Source: JAACEU01 sp043816165
GTDB taxonomy: Bacteria; Patescibacteriota; Gracilibacteria; UBA1369; LOWO2-01-FULL-3
Length of the DNA: 64,000 nucleotides
Reading direction: 5' to 3'
NCBI GenBank assembly: GCA_043816165.1
Contig: JBDRIE010000034.1
Span: 1-64,000, forward strand
Position 1 is the first letter of the stretch, and every line of letters begins with the position of its first letter. Below the pieces are notes generated by a model. It saw nothing but the letters and a program-made list of their open reading frames with translations, was not told where the DNA came from and made no database searches. The translations under genes were made by a program, and so were the position numbers. Below, piece after piece: positions 1 to 10,278 of the stretch.

Positions 1-27
1 CCCCTAAAACATCCCCCTTTTTTGTGC

Positions 28-33
28 TATAAT
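28..33 (+). promoter_or_regulatory. Extended -10 promoter of the cyclase gene
   Basis: TATAAT preceded by TGC (extended -10). The expected transcription start lies near position 40, so the leader to the ATG at 47 would be only about 7 nt and has no SD sequence. No clear -35 box fits in the bases available. Confidence 0.6.
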
Positions 34-46
34 AAACAGATTTAAC

Positions 47-2263
47 ATGCGCAAACCGCGCCAACAACCGCGCCCTGAACAGGCGCCTACAACCACGCCC
101 AAACCCATGCCCAAAAACATCCTGAAAAATAAGCTACTATCCGCAATAGCAATCGGTGCCCTGATTACACTCATTCTCACCGCATTTTCGCTCACAAACA
201 TATTCAACTCCTGGCATCTCAAAATCGCGGACACCCTTTACACAAACAACCCTTCCTCACAGGAAATCGTAATAATCGGCATAGACGAAAAAAGCACTTA
301 CGCCCAGCCGGAAGGGCTCGGACAGTTCGGCAAATGGAGCCGCGAAAATTACGTAAAACTCCTGGACGTGCTCGCCCAAAATCCAAACCAAGCCCCCAAA
401 GTAATAGTTTTCGACCTCTTATTCGACACACAAACACAGGAAGTTCCGATTGAAAAAATAAAAGAACTCAAATACGAACAGGCAGAAGGCCTCACCAACG
501 GGCAAAAACTCGACCTATACGAAAATTTCATAGATTCAAACTCGAGCCTGCTGGACAATTCGATCGACACAGCTTTAGCGGAAAAATTCTACGAAACTGA
601 AAATCTGATACTCGCATTTTTTTCAAATAATGGAAATCCAATATTCCCAATAAATAAATTCAGCATCAATGCAAAACTTGGAGACGTATTTGCCGAGGTA
701 GACGATGATGGAATACTCCGAAAAGTTCCGCCATTTTATCAGGACAACGGCACATACTATCCCGACATGGCGGTGGCCGCGGTGCAGGAATACCTTGAAG
801 CGGATGATCTCACCACCAATAACATCACATCGAATTCATTAACGATCAAAAGTGCAACAAGAGAAATCCAAATCCCGCTGGAAGACGGAAAAATGAATAT
901 GAGTTACTTCGAGGATCCCGGCCACACACACATTTCATTTGTGGATGTACTGAATGGAAATTTTGAAGAAGATGTATTCAAAGATAAAATCGTTTTGGTA
1001 GGCGTTTCAGAGCTTACAAGCACTCAAGACACGGTCACAACTCCAATATCAGAAGCAAAAATTATTTATGGCGTTGAATTCCGCGCAAATGAAATCCAAA
1101 CAATTCTCGATGGGAAATTTCTCACAAATCAGTCCACAGTAGGAAAAATCGCAACCCTGGCACTCATCTCGATCGCTCTCGCATTAATCATTATGCACCT
1201 CGGTACACTGCTTTCCACAATCATAGCCATAGCCGCGATCGTCGGATATTACCTCATAGCCCACCTATTTTTCAAAACAGGCCTCATCCTAAACATGGTG
1301 TACCCATTCATGGCGATCATTCTCACATTCCTCGCCTCATGGATCTACAAATACACCATTGCCGACAAAAAGAAGAGGGAAATGAAATCAGCTTTCGGAC
1401 ATTATGTAAGTAAGAAATTAGTTGAAGAAATAAGCAAAAATCCTGACCTCGTCAAACTGGGAGGAGAAAAACGGCAAGTTTCAGTATTCTTCTCAGACAT
1501 ACAAGATTCAACCAAAATTTCAGAACAAATCGACACAGCAATGTGGGTCGCACAGATGAACGAATATTTCACAATGATGGAAAATGTGATCAAACAAGTC
1601 GGTGGAACAATCGACAAATACGAAGGAGACGCCATCATGGGTTTCTTCAACGCACCCATTCCACAAGAAAATCATCAATTACTCGCACATCTTTGCGCAT
1701 TGGAAATGAAAAAAGCTTTGAAAATATTACACAAAAAATGGGAACCGGAAGGCAAACCGCTCCTGGAATTCAGAATCGGAATAAATACAGGCGAAGCAAT
1801 CGTCGGAAATTTCGGTTCAAAAGATCGTTTCGACTATACGGTAATGGGGGACACAGTAAACACAGCTTCCAGACTGGAAAGTTCCGCAAACAAAACCTAC
1901 GGAACACGAATCGCGGTGGCGGGATTGGCAGGAACATCAGCGGGCGAAGCCACACCGGGGAAAATAATAATGCGTGAAATCGATACAGTGTTTCTCCCCG
2001 GCAAATCTGAACCGGTACAAATATTCGAACTAGTCTGCACAACAACAGAAGCAACAGAAGAAACACGAAACCTGGTCGAAACCTACGCAGCCGGCCTCTC
2101 ATCCTACAGAAAAAAAGACTTCACAACCGCAATCTCACATTTCGAAAAACTCCCACAAGACCCACCCGCCCAAGTATTGCTGGAAAGATGTGGCAAACTC
2201 GGTCGTGGCGAACAAGTGACAGGACTTGATGAAAATATGGTGTTTAGGATCTTCAACAAATAA
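47..2263 (+). CDS. CHASE2-domain class III adenylate/guanylate cyclase
   Basis: Membrane-bound nucleotide cyclase of 738 aa that should convert ATP (or GTP) to the 3',5'-cyclic nucleotide. An N-terminal membrane helix (about residues 28-48) is followed by an extracytoplasmic CHASE2-type sensor (to about 350), three membrane helices (about 365-445) and a class III catalytic domain (about 478-650). Both metal-binding Asp are visible, in FSDIQDST (about 482) and EGDAIMGFF (about 527), and the nucleotide/transition-state segment is VMGDTVNTASRLES (about 599). A short TPR-like tail follows (about 660-715). A second in-frame Met at residue 21 (position 107) is an alternative start, but the promoter fits 47. 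A stand-alone cyclic-nucleotide-binding protein at 10279 is a possible receptor. The choice between ATP and GTP is not decided here. Confidence 0.93.
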   Translation: MRKPRQQPRPEQAPTTTPKPMPKNILKNKLLSAIAIGALITLILTAFSLTNIFNSWHLKIADTLYTNNPSSQEIVIIGIDEKSTYAQPEGLGQFGKWSRENYVKLLDVLAQNPNQAPKVIVFDLLFDTQTQEVPIEKIKELKYEQAEGLTNGQKLDLYENFIDSNSSLLDNSIDTALAEKFYETENLILAFFSNNGNPIFPINKFSINAKLGDVFAEVDDDGILRKVPPFYQDNGTYYPDMAVAAVQEYLEADDLTTNNITSNSLTIKSATREIQIPLEDGKMNMSYFEDPGHTHISFVDVLNGNFEEDVFKDKIVLVGVSELTSTQDTVTTPISEAKIIYGVEFRANEIQTILDGKFLTNQSTVGKIATLALISIALALIIMHLGTLLSTIIAIAAIVGYYLIAHLFFKTGLILNMVYPFMAIILTFLASWIYKYTIADKKKREMKSAFGHYVSKKLVEEISKNPDLVKLGGEKRQVSVFFSDIQDSTKISEQIDTAMWVAQMNEYFTMMENVIKQVGGTIDKYEGDAIMGFFNAPIPQENHQLLAHLCALEMKKALKILHKKWEPEGKPLLEFRIGINTGEAIVGNFGSKDRFDYTVMGDTVNTASRLESSANKTYGTRIAVAGLAGTSAGEATPGKIIMREIDTVFLPGKSEPVQIFELVCTTTEATEETRNLVETYAAGLSSYRKKDFTTAISHFEKLPQDPPAQVLLERCGKLGRGEQVTGLDENMVFRIFNK

Positions 2264-2266
2264 AAA

Positions 2267-2292
2267 GAGTGACCGCATAAATACAGCCACTC
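2267..2292. terminator. Weak hairpin between convergent genes
   Basis: AGAGTG and CACTCT form 6-bp arms between the stop codons of the cyclase and the convergent lipoprotein gene. There is no strong T-run, so it is only a possible bidirectional terminator. Confidence 0.35.
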
Positions 2293-2334
2293 TCTATTCA
2301 AACATCTCGAGGAATTTTCGGCTCAGAAACAAGC

Positions 2335-4914
2335 CTAAGGATTTGGCGTACGAACAAGGAGGGAAAGGCTTGGGGAAACCATAATGACACTTGAAGTGGA
2401 CCCGGAAGCTCCATACGAAGGATCAACAACAATCGATCCGGAGAAAGGCACCCAATACGAGAAATCGGGCAAACTTGTATCCAGCAAGTAAGCCTGAACG
2501 TACTGCGAACCCCCATGAATCAAAATAGAAGCCGGCATGTCAACGCAGTCGAAATAGACCTGTAAAGACCCGGTACCAAAGGAACCACTCAAATATGGAG
2601 TCGGACCCGAAGTTGCGATCTCATAAGTTCCCCCGGGAGAATCCATATGAACAGTATAATCCACAGTAGGGTCACAATTGTTCCACGGATTCTGGTACGC
2701 TCCTTGACATTGACCGATAGGAGCATTGCACGATTCACCGACAGGGCAGCTATTACAAATTCCACCGCAACCATTGAATCCACACACAATACCCGCGCAA
2801 GAAGGAACACAACTGGAAGCACACTGCCCCAAAACGGTGTCACAGACATCGCCGGCAGCACAAAATCCGCAGAATCCTCCACAATAGTCCGGCCCACACT
2901 CTCTCCCTGTGCAGTCATCCGGAATACAAATGCATTGGCCTGTGGCGTTGTCGCACGACTGATTAACTGCGCCGCACGTACCACAGAAGCCACCATAAGG
3001 ATTCGACCCACATACCCTGTTATTACAATAGCAATCGGCAAAAGGAGCCGTCGGAACAACAATAGTCGTCTGATCCACATCCTGGAAAACAAGATCAGGT
3101 CCCGTAGCGGTATGTGTCAGATCCAAAGAAACGTCGATTCCTCCGTCAGAAGGACGCTCCAGACACGTAATGTTGAAATGACCGGAAATGGATTCAGTTT
3201 CGCCCGGCGAAACAATGTTGTAGCCAACACCATCTCTGTAATCATCATCCGTCACCTGACAGACAGACGCGGCTGTAGGATCAGTCATTACCAGGCGCAG
3301 ATCATTCACGTTCACTACTTCATCGCCATTATTGGTGACATCGCACTCGACCTGCAAAACCGTATCCGCCACTACGCACTGCGTATCCTCAACATCGACC
3401 GAACATGCAATCGAAACGTCCGGCACGAACTCGACGGGGTCATCCGAGTCCCCACCACCGGATCCGGGAGTTACATCGTTCGGATCAACGCAGGAAAAAA
3501 CCGCCTGATCGCACTGGCATCCGCTCTCGCAATTTACATTCCTACAATAGCAGGGGGAAAGGGAAGCGACCATGATAAAATAATCACCACGATCAATTTC
3601 CCGCTCCGCACTAAAACTCAAAGCACCGGAATCCAAACCACCATAATGATAAATAGTTTCAGCATACCGATATGCCCAATGAGTCTTCGGAATATTGGGA
3701 AAATGGGCAGTTGAAGGATTTTGAATATCAATTACTCCCGCCCTCGAAGCCGCCAAAACCACAAACTTCGCGGCCTCAGCAAACTCCACCTCGTCATTCG
3801 GACGAAAATAATCAGCAACAGAGTTCACAATCCCATTCTGAACCGCACATGCAACCACTCCAAAGTACCAATCGTCCTGATCTACATCCGCAAATGGCTC
3901 ACTCGCACCGCAATTATCCATCAGCCCATACAAAAACATGGGGACTTTCAGAGCTTCAGCACGAGTGAGCTTATCAGACGGATGCAGACCCCCATCCGCT
4001 TTCCCATCCAGCGCGCACTCAGCATGCAAATACGCTCCGGCCTCAGCAACAAGCGAAGAAAGCGAACTCTGATCCGTGAACTCATGCCCCCATTCACGAC
4101 CACAATTCGGAATCAGGGGACACCCCTGCAAACTTCCGCACTCCGCGGCAAACCAACCACCTTCTGGCAACTCCCCACCACCAAAAGTGTCTCCACTCTG
4201 GTTACAGGAATAGACCATCTCGTTGGTGAGGATCAGGGCAGTGTAGTCACCGTTGGAGTCGTAGATATAGCTGTTACGAGTGCACATGGGAACACTATTC
4301 CCATCGGTGAACCGTCCCTCAATACTGATATTCGGGTCATTACAATCTTCAAACTGGAAATGCAGGTGGTATTGATTCGGACTGGCAGTATCTCCAATCT
4401 CTCCGATTTTCAACCCTTGGCAAACTTCTTGGTTCTCTGAAATGTGATCAGTTGAACCATCAAGCATATGAGCATAACGAGTACAAATCTTAACCCCGTT
4501 AATATACCCATGATCAATGACGATATAATTTCCCCAACTATTATTATATTTGCTCTCTTTTACAATACCGCCCGAAGAGGCCAAAACAGGCTTACCTTCA
4601 TCCTCTCTGCCAGGAAGACTAAAATCCCAGCCATATCTGCAACAATTCCACATGTGGGACATTTCAACATCGCAATAATCCCAGTCATGATAATAAAGGT
4701 TGCATTCACCACAATGCTCTGCCCAGGATTGGGTGATCTGCCAGTTATATCCCTGGGGCAATGGGATCTTAAAACCCCTGCTCTCAACTGTACTACCACC
4801 ACCCATATCGGGACTTGGCGGAACGTCAATTCCGTCCTGTCCAACCGAGATAGTGCAAGAACTGAGCATCAGAACCAGAACGAAAAGGACTCCAAAAAAA
4901 CGCTTGTTACACAT
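2335..4914 (-). CDS. Large lipoprotein: M23-like, SLH-like and Cys-rich repeats
   Basis: Secreted lipoprotein of 859 aa with a signal peptide and lipobox LSSC near residue 20. Residues about 90-215 resemble an M23 (LytM-like) endopeptidase with the HLH motif in YHLHFQF. The usual first ligand motif HxGxD reads RYGWD, so one zinc His appears to be Arg and activity is doubtful. Next come two SLH-like segments (about 285-430, with FADVDQDDWY and GIVNS), an Ig-like stretch, and Cys-rich units of the type CGxxxCGGxCGxC (about 640-740), then a beta-rich C-terminal domain. Unlike most genes here it has an SD (AGGAG, 8 nt before the ATG). It probably works at the cell envelope as a wall-binding or wall-cleaving protein. 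Confidence 0.88.
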   Translation of the reverse strand: MCNKRFFGVLFVLVLMLSSCTISVGQDGIDVPPSPDMGGGSTVESRGFKIPLPQGYNWQITQSWAEHCGECNLYYHDWDYCDVEMSHMWNCCRYGWDFSLPGREDEGKPVLASSGGIVKESKYNNSWGNYIVIDHGYINGVKICTRYAHMLDGSTDHISENQEVCQGLKIGEIGDTASPNQYHLHFQFEDCNDPNISIEGRFTDGNSVPMCTRNSYIYDSNGDYTALILTNEMVYSCNQSGDTFGGGELPEGGWFAAECGSLQGCPLIPNCGREWGHEFTDQSSLSSLVAEAGAYLHAECALDGKADGGLHPSDKLTRAEALKVPMFLYGLMDNCGASEPFADVDQDDWYFGVVACAVQNGIVNSVADYFRPNDEVEFAEAAKFVVLAASRAGVIDIQNPSTAHFPNIPKTHWAYRYAETIYHYGGLDSGALSFSAEREIDRGDYFIMVASLSPCYCRNVNCESGCQCDQAVFSCVDPNDVTPGSGGGDSDDPVEFVPDVSIACSVDVEDTQCVVADTVLQVECDVTNNGDEVVNVNDLRLVMTDPTAASVCQVTDDDYRDGVGYNIVSPGETESISGHFNITCLERPSDGGIDVSLDLTHTATGPDLVFQDVDQTTIVVPTAPFADCYCNNRVCGSNPYGGFCGTCGAVNQSCDNATGQCICIPDDCTGRECGPDYCGGFCGFCAAGDVCDTVLGQCASSCVPSCAGIVCGFNGCGGICNSCPVGESCNAPIGQCQGAYQNPWNNCDPTVDYTVHMDSPGGTYEIATSGPTPYLSGSFGTGSLQVYFDCVDMPASILIHGGSQYVQAYLLDTSLPDFSYWVPFSGSIVVDPSYGASGSTSSVIMVSPSLSLLVRTPNP

Positions 4915-5258
4915 GTCGAATCTCCTTGTTTGTTTGTGTGTTTTTTCAAACCAAAATTAACCTCGAGATGTCAAAGAACATCTCGCAAACTATTTTCTCC
5001 AAATGTTCACAAGAATGAGGATAGAAGTCGGAAAAGAAAGCGATCAACCAGATACTTAAATTCACAGCCATTTCTATCGATGCTGTAAAATCATACTTCC
5101 AAAAATAAAATCGCAAATTTTAAAGAAAATCTAAAAACCAAAACCTTATCCACAAAACAAAAACCACCCGAAAAAAGTGTTGTCAAAAATAAACAACAGT
5201 AAATCCTTGTCAAAAAAAATATAATGATTAACATTACAGAACAAATAACCCCAAATTT
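4915..5258. other. Divergent intergenic region, AT-rich
   Basis: Separates two divergent lipoprotein genes. It holds the SD of the left gene, a TATAAT at 5220-5225 serving the right gene (leader about 27 nt), and one perfect DnaA box, TTATCCACA, at 5146-5154. No small ORF with support was seen. Confidence 0.5.
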
Positions 5259-6479
5259 ATGAAAAAGAAAAACATCTTAAAAATTCTTTTAATAGCACTC
5301 TTGACAATGATTATTGCCGGTTGCAGTAATGAAAGCGGTAAATATATAGAACTTTTTCCCTATAGACCCATCCTTGTAGATGGAATAGAAAGCTGGGAAG
5401 AACACGCAGATTCGGCTTATCTGTATTCGTTTAAATATCCACCTGAAGCACGGGTTTTTGGATCTTCGGCAGGAGGAATCAATGTAGATACCGTTTATCT
5501 GGAAGATAAGCCGCTTATTAACATAGTAGTCAAGGATTTCGAACCATTTGAGTCTGAAAATCCTGAGATTGCGGAGTTGTACAAGGAAGACCTTGAAACT
5601 TATATTGAAAAAACCTGCACAGGCGAAAAAGGGTTTAAATATCATTTTAGGACTGAAGATGCTTACAACTTTCAATCATCCACTTGCGAAGGAGGAGCTG
5701 AGGATGTCGAATATAACAGAGAAAATGATTTATTTTTCACAGAATACAATGGTCTTATTTATGAAATTAATTATGATCAAAGTCCATTAACAAGCGATAT
5801 TTTGTCCACCTTCAATTTTATTTCTGAAGATGAACGTCCCGAGCAGTTGGACAGAAGTACTTACGAATACTGTCTCAAAAAATTCAAAAATCAGAGCAAT
5901 ATAGAAAAATGTTTGAGATATACATATATTGAAGAAGATGCTTGTAAAGAATTCACGGAAAACAAAAGTTACCAAGCTGAGTGTTACTGGTACCTAGCAT
6001 TGCAAAGCAAAGATCAGGAAATATGTGAAAATTTGTCAGAAGAAACAATCGAAGGTGTGAATGACAAAGAAACTTTATATGCCAACCTGGATTACAATGT
6101 TACCAATTGTAAAAACTCTATTTCATATACAGCAGATGGAGTCGAATGGAATATTACGGGAGTAGATTTAGATGGAGGAATTAGTTATAACGGAGACACG
6201 ATTTTAGAGGGATGGGTTATTTATAAAACTTATTTTAGCGATGAAGAAATGCCTTTTTTCCGTGTTGCTGATTTAACAAAACTGCCTCCAACTGTCCCAT
6301 ATCCGGATTATTTTCTGAGAATATCCGGTGTCGAAAAGAAGCAAGATGAATATATCCCAGCTGAATTGTTAGAAGAACTAAAAGACTACGACGAAGAAAA
6401 TCCCGCAATAGTGTTAGTAGACGGAGTCAGTATTGGATATGAAATTTCATATCTATATGTAGTCGAAATCATAGAATAG
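5259..6479 (+). CDS. Lipoprotein of unknown function
   Basis: 406 aa with signal peptide and lipobox IAGC at about residues 19-22, so it should be a lipid-anchored exported protein. The mature part is acidic and rich in Tyr and Glu, with several Cys in the middle (about 195-285) that could form disulfides. No family was recognised. The start follows a TATAAT at 5220-5225 by 33 nt and no SD is visible. It converges on another lipoprotein gene, with only 2 nt between the stops. Confidence 0.85.
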   Translation: MKKKNILKILLIALLTMIIAGCSNESGKYIELFPYRPILVDGIESWEEHADSAYLYSFKYPPEARVFGSSAGGINVDTVYLEDKPLINIVVKDFEPFESENPEIAELYKEDLETYIEKTCTGEKGFKYHFRTEDAYNFQSSTCEGGAEDVEYNRENDLFFTEYNGLIYEINYDQSPLTSDILSTFNFISEDERPEQLDRSTYEYCLKKFKNQSNIEKCLRYTYIEEDACKEFTENKSYQAECYWYLALQSKDQEICENLSEETIEGVNDKETLYANLDYNVTNCKNSISYTADGVEWNITGVDLDGGISYNGDTILEGWVIYKTYFSDEEMPFFRVADLTKLPPTVPYPDYFLRISGVEKKQDEYIPAELLEELKDYDEENPAIVLVDGVSIGYEISYLYVVEIIE

Positions 6480-6481
6480 CC

Positions 6482-7042
6482 CTACAAAATCACATCAAAC
6501 ACAAACTCATCGACTTCTTCAGCTTTTTCAGCATCCCATGAAACCAATAGATTGAAATCGTCATATGTGTTTGGGACGTAGTATTCTAATTTTCCGTCTT
6601 TTTCGACACGTGCCGCTCGTACACCCGATACATCAGATTTTCTTACAACTATAGAATCAGCGGAAACACCGAAATATTCAACCAAATTGCCTGTTATCTG
6701 GTCTTCAGTCAAAGTAAATATAAGTGACTCAAAATCTGCCATTTTTTCACCACCTTCAGCCGGTTCAAAATCCACAGATTCGTAATACACAACAGGTCCA
6801 TCATTAGCAAAACTTACTTCAACAAGTCTTCCTGTCAAACCAACCATATCCTTTACCCCAACTTCTCCCCATGCAGGGTCATAACAAAATCCAAGAGATG
6901 TATCCAAAACTGTGAATTCAGACATTCCAGGAGAACAATTCAAAGTAAGTTCCGGTCTTGCAGGTTCGTCATTTCCGCCATTACCACCAAAACAACCGGT
7001 AAGAGCAAGAGCAAAAATCAATAATGAAATAATTCTTTTCAT
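6482..7042 (-). CDS. Small lipoprotein of unknown function
   Basis: 186 aa; signal peptide and lipobox LTGC near residue 16, followed by a Gly/Asn-rich linker. The remainder looks like one compact alpha/beta domain ending DEFVFDVIL. No family was recognised. It lies 36 nt downstream of leuS on the same strand and could be transcribed with it or from its own AT-rich leader. Confidence 0.82.
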   Translation of the reverse strand: MKRIISLLIFALALTGCFGGNGGNDEPARPELTLNCSPGMSEFTVLDTSLGFCYDPAWGEVGVKDMVGLTGRLVEVSFANDGPVVYYESVDFEPAEGGEKMADFESLIFTLTEDQITGNLVEYFGVSADSIVVRKSDVSGVRAARVEKDGKLEYYVPNTYDDFNLLVSWDAEKAEEVDEFVFDVIL

Positions 7043-7078
7043 AGTATTTTTAATTAAATTTTATGGAACTAATATATA

Positions 7079-9499
7079 TCACTTTACGACAAATCCCACA
7101 ATCCTTCCCGGAACATAAATCTCTTTTACCACTTCGCTTCCCTCCAAATATTTTGCGACATTTCCCAGAGCCTTCGCAGCCGCCATAGCCTCTTCTTGGC
7201 TTGCGTCCTTGCCGATTTCTATTTCTCCACGAACTTTTCCGTTTATCTGAACCCCAATTTTAACCGTACTATCAATAACAGCCTCCTTGTCATATTCAGG
7301 CCATCCACTATCAACCACACTAAACTTTTCACCCAAAGATTCCCAACATTCCTCAGCCAAATGAGGAGCAATCGGAGCAATCAACTGAACTATGATTTTT
7401 TTCGCAGACTTGTTAATTCCATTCTTCATCACAAAATTCACAAATTCCATCAAAGCGGCAACAGCCACGTTGAAATGCATCTTTTCAATATCTTCAGAAA
7501 CCTTTTTAATAAGTTTATTCAAATTTTTCTTTAATAATGCCTCGTCCTCAACCTTCTCATCCCCATTCATCACAGCCCAGAACCGCTCCACGAACCGCGC
7601 AATTCCGGTGATCCCCTTATCATTCCAAGCTCCACCATCCACAAACGGCCCCATAAACATCAAATACATGCGGAAAACGTCACTTCCATATTTTTCGACA
7701 AATTCATCCGGCGAAACTACATTCCCCTTCGATTTCGACATCTTCGCACCATCCTTCGTAACCATTCCCTGATGAACCAACCTCTTGAACGGCTCCTTGA
7801 ACCCAACATGGCCCATATCATGCAACGCCATATTCACGAACCGCGCATAAAGCAAATGCATACAAGCATGCTCAGGCCCGCCAATATACATATCAACAGG
7901 CAACCATTCATCCACAATCGCCTTATCAAACGGCTTATCAGTCATCTTGCTGCAAGGATATCTCAAATAATACCAACTACTGCAAAGGAAAGTATCCATA
8001 GTATCCACTTCACGCTCAGCATCTCCATCACACTTCGGACACTTCGTCTTCCGGAAACTGTCACTATGATAAAGAGGGGACTTGCCATCACCTTTTAGCT
8101 TGAATTCAATATCCATCGGCAATTCCACAGGCAATTGATCCTCCGGAACAGGCACTTCCCCGCATTTCTCACAATAAACAATAGGAATCGGCGCTCCCCA
8201 ATACCTCTGACGAGAAATCGACCAATCCCGAAGTTTGTAATTTGTAACACGTTTTCCCCAACCTTTTTCCTCCAAATGATCCATAATCTTCTCAGTCGCA
8301 TCGTGAATATTCATTCCATCCAAAAATTGACTATTTATCATAGTACCTTCATGTTCCTGCACTTGCTCAGGGCGCTCGATTGGAGTTTCATCACCATCAC
8401 TACCCACCACAACACGGATGATTTCGAGCCCTTTTTCGGTTGCAAACTCAAAATCACGAATATCATGTCCGGGGACCCCCACAACACACCCGGTCCCCAC
8501 ATGCGCAAGCACAAAATCACTCACATATATAGGCATTTTCTTGCCTGTAAGCTGGTTCATAGCATATAGGCCGGTAAACGCCCCCGTCTTCTTACGACCA
8601 TCAGAAATACGCTCTATATCAGTCTTCTTACGTGCCTCATCAATGTATGCCTTCACAGCGGCCGCATCCTCAAACTTATCAAAATTCCGCTCCACAAACT
8701 CGCTTTCTGGCGCCACAACCACAAATGTTGCCCCAAAATTCGTATCGGGACGTGTGGTATAAACCGTAATCTTGTCCGTACCCTCAACATCATAAGTAAT
8801 ATCAATACCGGTGCTTTTCCCAATCCAGTGCCTCTGCATTGCCTTCGTCTTTTCAGGCCAATCCAGCCCACTATGATCAAGCAAATCCTCAGCATAATCA
8901 CGGATCTTCAAAAACCATTGAGTCAGATCCTTATGTTCAACCTCACTTTTACATCTCTCACATGTGCCATCCTGCGCCTGTTCATTCGCCAAAACCGTCT
9001 GACAACTGGGACACCAGTTCACAGGCGACTTCTTCTTATATGCCAAACCCTTCTTATACAACTGCAAAAACACCCACTGCGTCCACTTGTAATACGAGGG
9101 TTCCGAAGTAGTCACGCTCTTGTCCCAATCATACATCGCGCCCATTTCACTTAGTTGTTTCACCATATATTCCACATTCTTCGTAGTTGACTCCCCGGGA
9201 TGCACACCGCTCTTGATGGCATAATTCTCAGCGGGAAGCCCAAAACTGTCAAACCCCATCGGCTCAAATACATTGTGCCCTTGCATCCGCTGAAACCTTC
9301 CCCAACTATCAGCAGGACCAAAATTGTACCAATGCCCAATATGCAATTTATCCCCGGAAGGATAAGGAAACATCACCAAATTATAGTATTTTTTCCCGCC
9401 CCCATTTCCGGGCACATCCAAATCAACCTTATATAGATTTGAGGCCTTCCATACTTTCTGCCATTTCTGCTCAGTTTTCCGTGCTTGATAATTGCCCAT
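7079..9499 (-). CDS. leuS: Leucyl-tRNA synthetase
   Basis: Class Ia aminoacyl-tRNA synthetase (806 aa) that charges tRNA-Leu in the cytoplasm. The HIGH motif is in KLHIGHWYNF (about residue 50) and the KMSKS loop in AKMSKSKGNVV (about 585). The CP1 editing domain is present (about 220-410), with a zinc-type Cys cluster at CEKCGEV and a second at CPKCDGD. The C-terminal anticodon-binding domain ends in a normal KVRGEIE-type module. Length is typical of bacterial LeuRS. The ATG at 9499 opens the expected MGNYQARKTEQKWQ N-terminus. Confidence 0.97.
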   Translation of the reverse strand: MGNYQARKTEQKWQKVWKASNLYKVDLDVPGNGGGKKYYNLVMFPYPSGDKLHIGHWYNFGPADSWGRFQRMQGHNVFEPMGFDSFGLPAENYAIKSGVHPGESTTKNVEYMVKQLSEMGAMYDWDKSVTTSEPSYYKWTQWVFLQLYKKGLAYKKKSPVNWCPSCQTVLANEQAQDGTCERCKSEVEHKDLTQWFLKIRDYAEDLLDHSGLDWPEKTKAMQRHWIGKSTGIDITYDVEGTDKITVYTTRPDTNFGATFVVVAPESEFVERNFDKFEDAAAVKAYIDEARKKTDIERISDGRKKTGAFTGLYAMNQLTGKKMPIYVSDFVLAHVGTGCVVGVPGHDIRDFEFATEKGLEIIRVVVGSDGDETPIERPEQVQEHEGTMINSQFLDGMNIHDATEKIMDHLEEKGWGKRVTNYKLRDWSISRQRYWGAPIPIVYCEKCGEVPVPEDQLPVELPMDIEFKLKGDGKSPLYHSDSFRKTKCPKCDGDAEREVDTMDTFLCSSWYYLRYPCSKMTDKPFDKAIVDEWLPVDMYIGGPEHACMHLLYARFVNMALHDMGHVGFKEPFKRLVHQGMVTKDGAKMSKSKGNVVSPDEFVEKYGSDVFRMYLMFMGPFVDGGAWNDKGITGIARFVERFWAVMNGDEKVEDEALLKKNLNKLIKKVSEDIEKMHFNVAVAALMEFVNFVMKNGINKSAKKIIVQLIAPIAPHLAEECWESLGEKFSVVDSGWPEYDKEAVIDSTVKIGVQINGKVRGEIEIGKDASQEEAMAAAKALGNVAKYLEGSEVVKEIYVPGRIVGFVVK

Positions 9500-9538
9500 T
9501 GCTAAAATAAGTTAACAACGGCAGACATTCTACCCCGT

Positions 9539-10156
9539 TTACTTCATACTCACAATAGCAGACGCCGCGGCTTCAATCCCACCGGCTTCAATATTCATTT
9601 CCTCTACTTGAGCAGTAATATCATTAATAGAAAACACTAATTCCTGAACCTTCATTGCTTCATCCAACACAGGATAAGCATTGAAAAGTGCGATAACATT
9701 GTCTTCGCCGCTCACCATTCTAAACGGCCCAATTCCCTCAGTAAGTTTAGGATCATTCATAATCTTCATTTGCGCTGTTACAAAATCCGGAAGATCCTTT
9801 GTATTTATATATTCGAATAATGAAGTTCCCTCAAAGTCCTTACATCCGGTTGCCAAAAGTTCACAACAATCATCACTTGCAAAGACGATTTGACCTTCTG
9901 CATTTAGAACAAAGATGGGGTCTTCAGTATTATCAAGATATTTTCGATACATAGTTTCAGGATCAATCACAATTACTTCAACCTCGCCTTCTTCGCCGGC
10001 TTCTTCCTCATGACCACTAACCTCCAGAATATTCACGTGCCCGCTCTCTACCTCCTCACCATTATTCCCCAGAAAGAACAACATTCCCATAAACGACACT
10101 AGAAACAAGGCAATAGCAGAGATCGCAATCTTTTTGTTCTGTGACAGAGTCAGCAT
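9539..10156 (-). CDS. Membrane-anchored PAS-domain protein
   Basis: 205 aa with one N-terminal membrane helix (about residues 10-29), an acidic linker, and a PAS-like domain (about 68-185) containing DPIFVLNAEGQIVFAS and a final FSINDITAQVEEM. No kinase, cyclase or methyl-accepting domain is attached, so it may sense a signal and act through partner proteins. Its divergent neighbour encodes a cyclic-nucleotide-binding protein, which hints at a signalling locus, but no link is proven. Confidence 0.75.
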   Translation of the reverse strand: MLTLSQNKKIAISAIALFLVSFMGMLFFLGNNGEEVESGHVNILEVSGHEEEAGEEGEVEVIVIDPETMYRKYLDNTEDPIFVLNAEGQIVFASDDCCELLATGCKDFEGTSLFEYINTKDLPDFVTAQMKIMNDPKLTEGIGPFRMVSGEDNVIALFNAYPVLDEAMKVQELVFSINDITAQVEEMNIEAGGIEAAASAIVSMK

Positions 10157-10249
10157 ATTCTTATCGTTTTATCTGAATTTTTATTTTCCCTAAGATTACT
10201 ATAACACAAAACAGTCAATAAGTCAAAAGCATTAAGCACGAAATCATGA

Positions 10250-10255
10250 TATAAT
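10250..10255 (+). promoter_or_regulatory. Extended -10 promoter of the cNMP-binding gene
   Basis: TATAAT preceded by TGA (extended -10); predicted start near 10262, leader of about 17 nt without an SD. Confidence 0.6.
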
Positions 10256-10278
10256 ATAAACATATTAACCTCACAACT

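Noticed and set aside
2647..3714. Plus-strand open frame of 355 codons opposite the large lipoprotein
   Set aside because: It lies wholly antisense to a gene with signal peptide, SD and recognisable domains; its protein is Arg/Thr/Ile-biased with no domain.
5146..5154. Perfect DnaA box as a sign of a replication origin
   Set aside because: Only one box is seen, and no dnaA or dnaN gene or box cluster is nearby.
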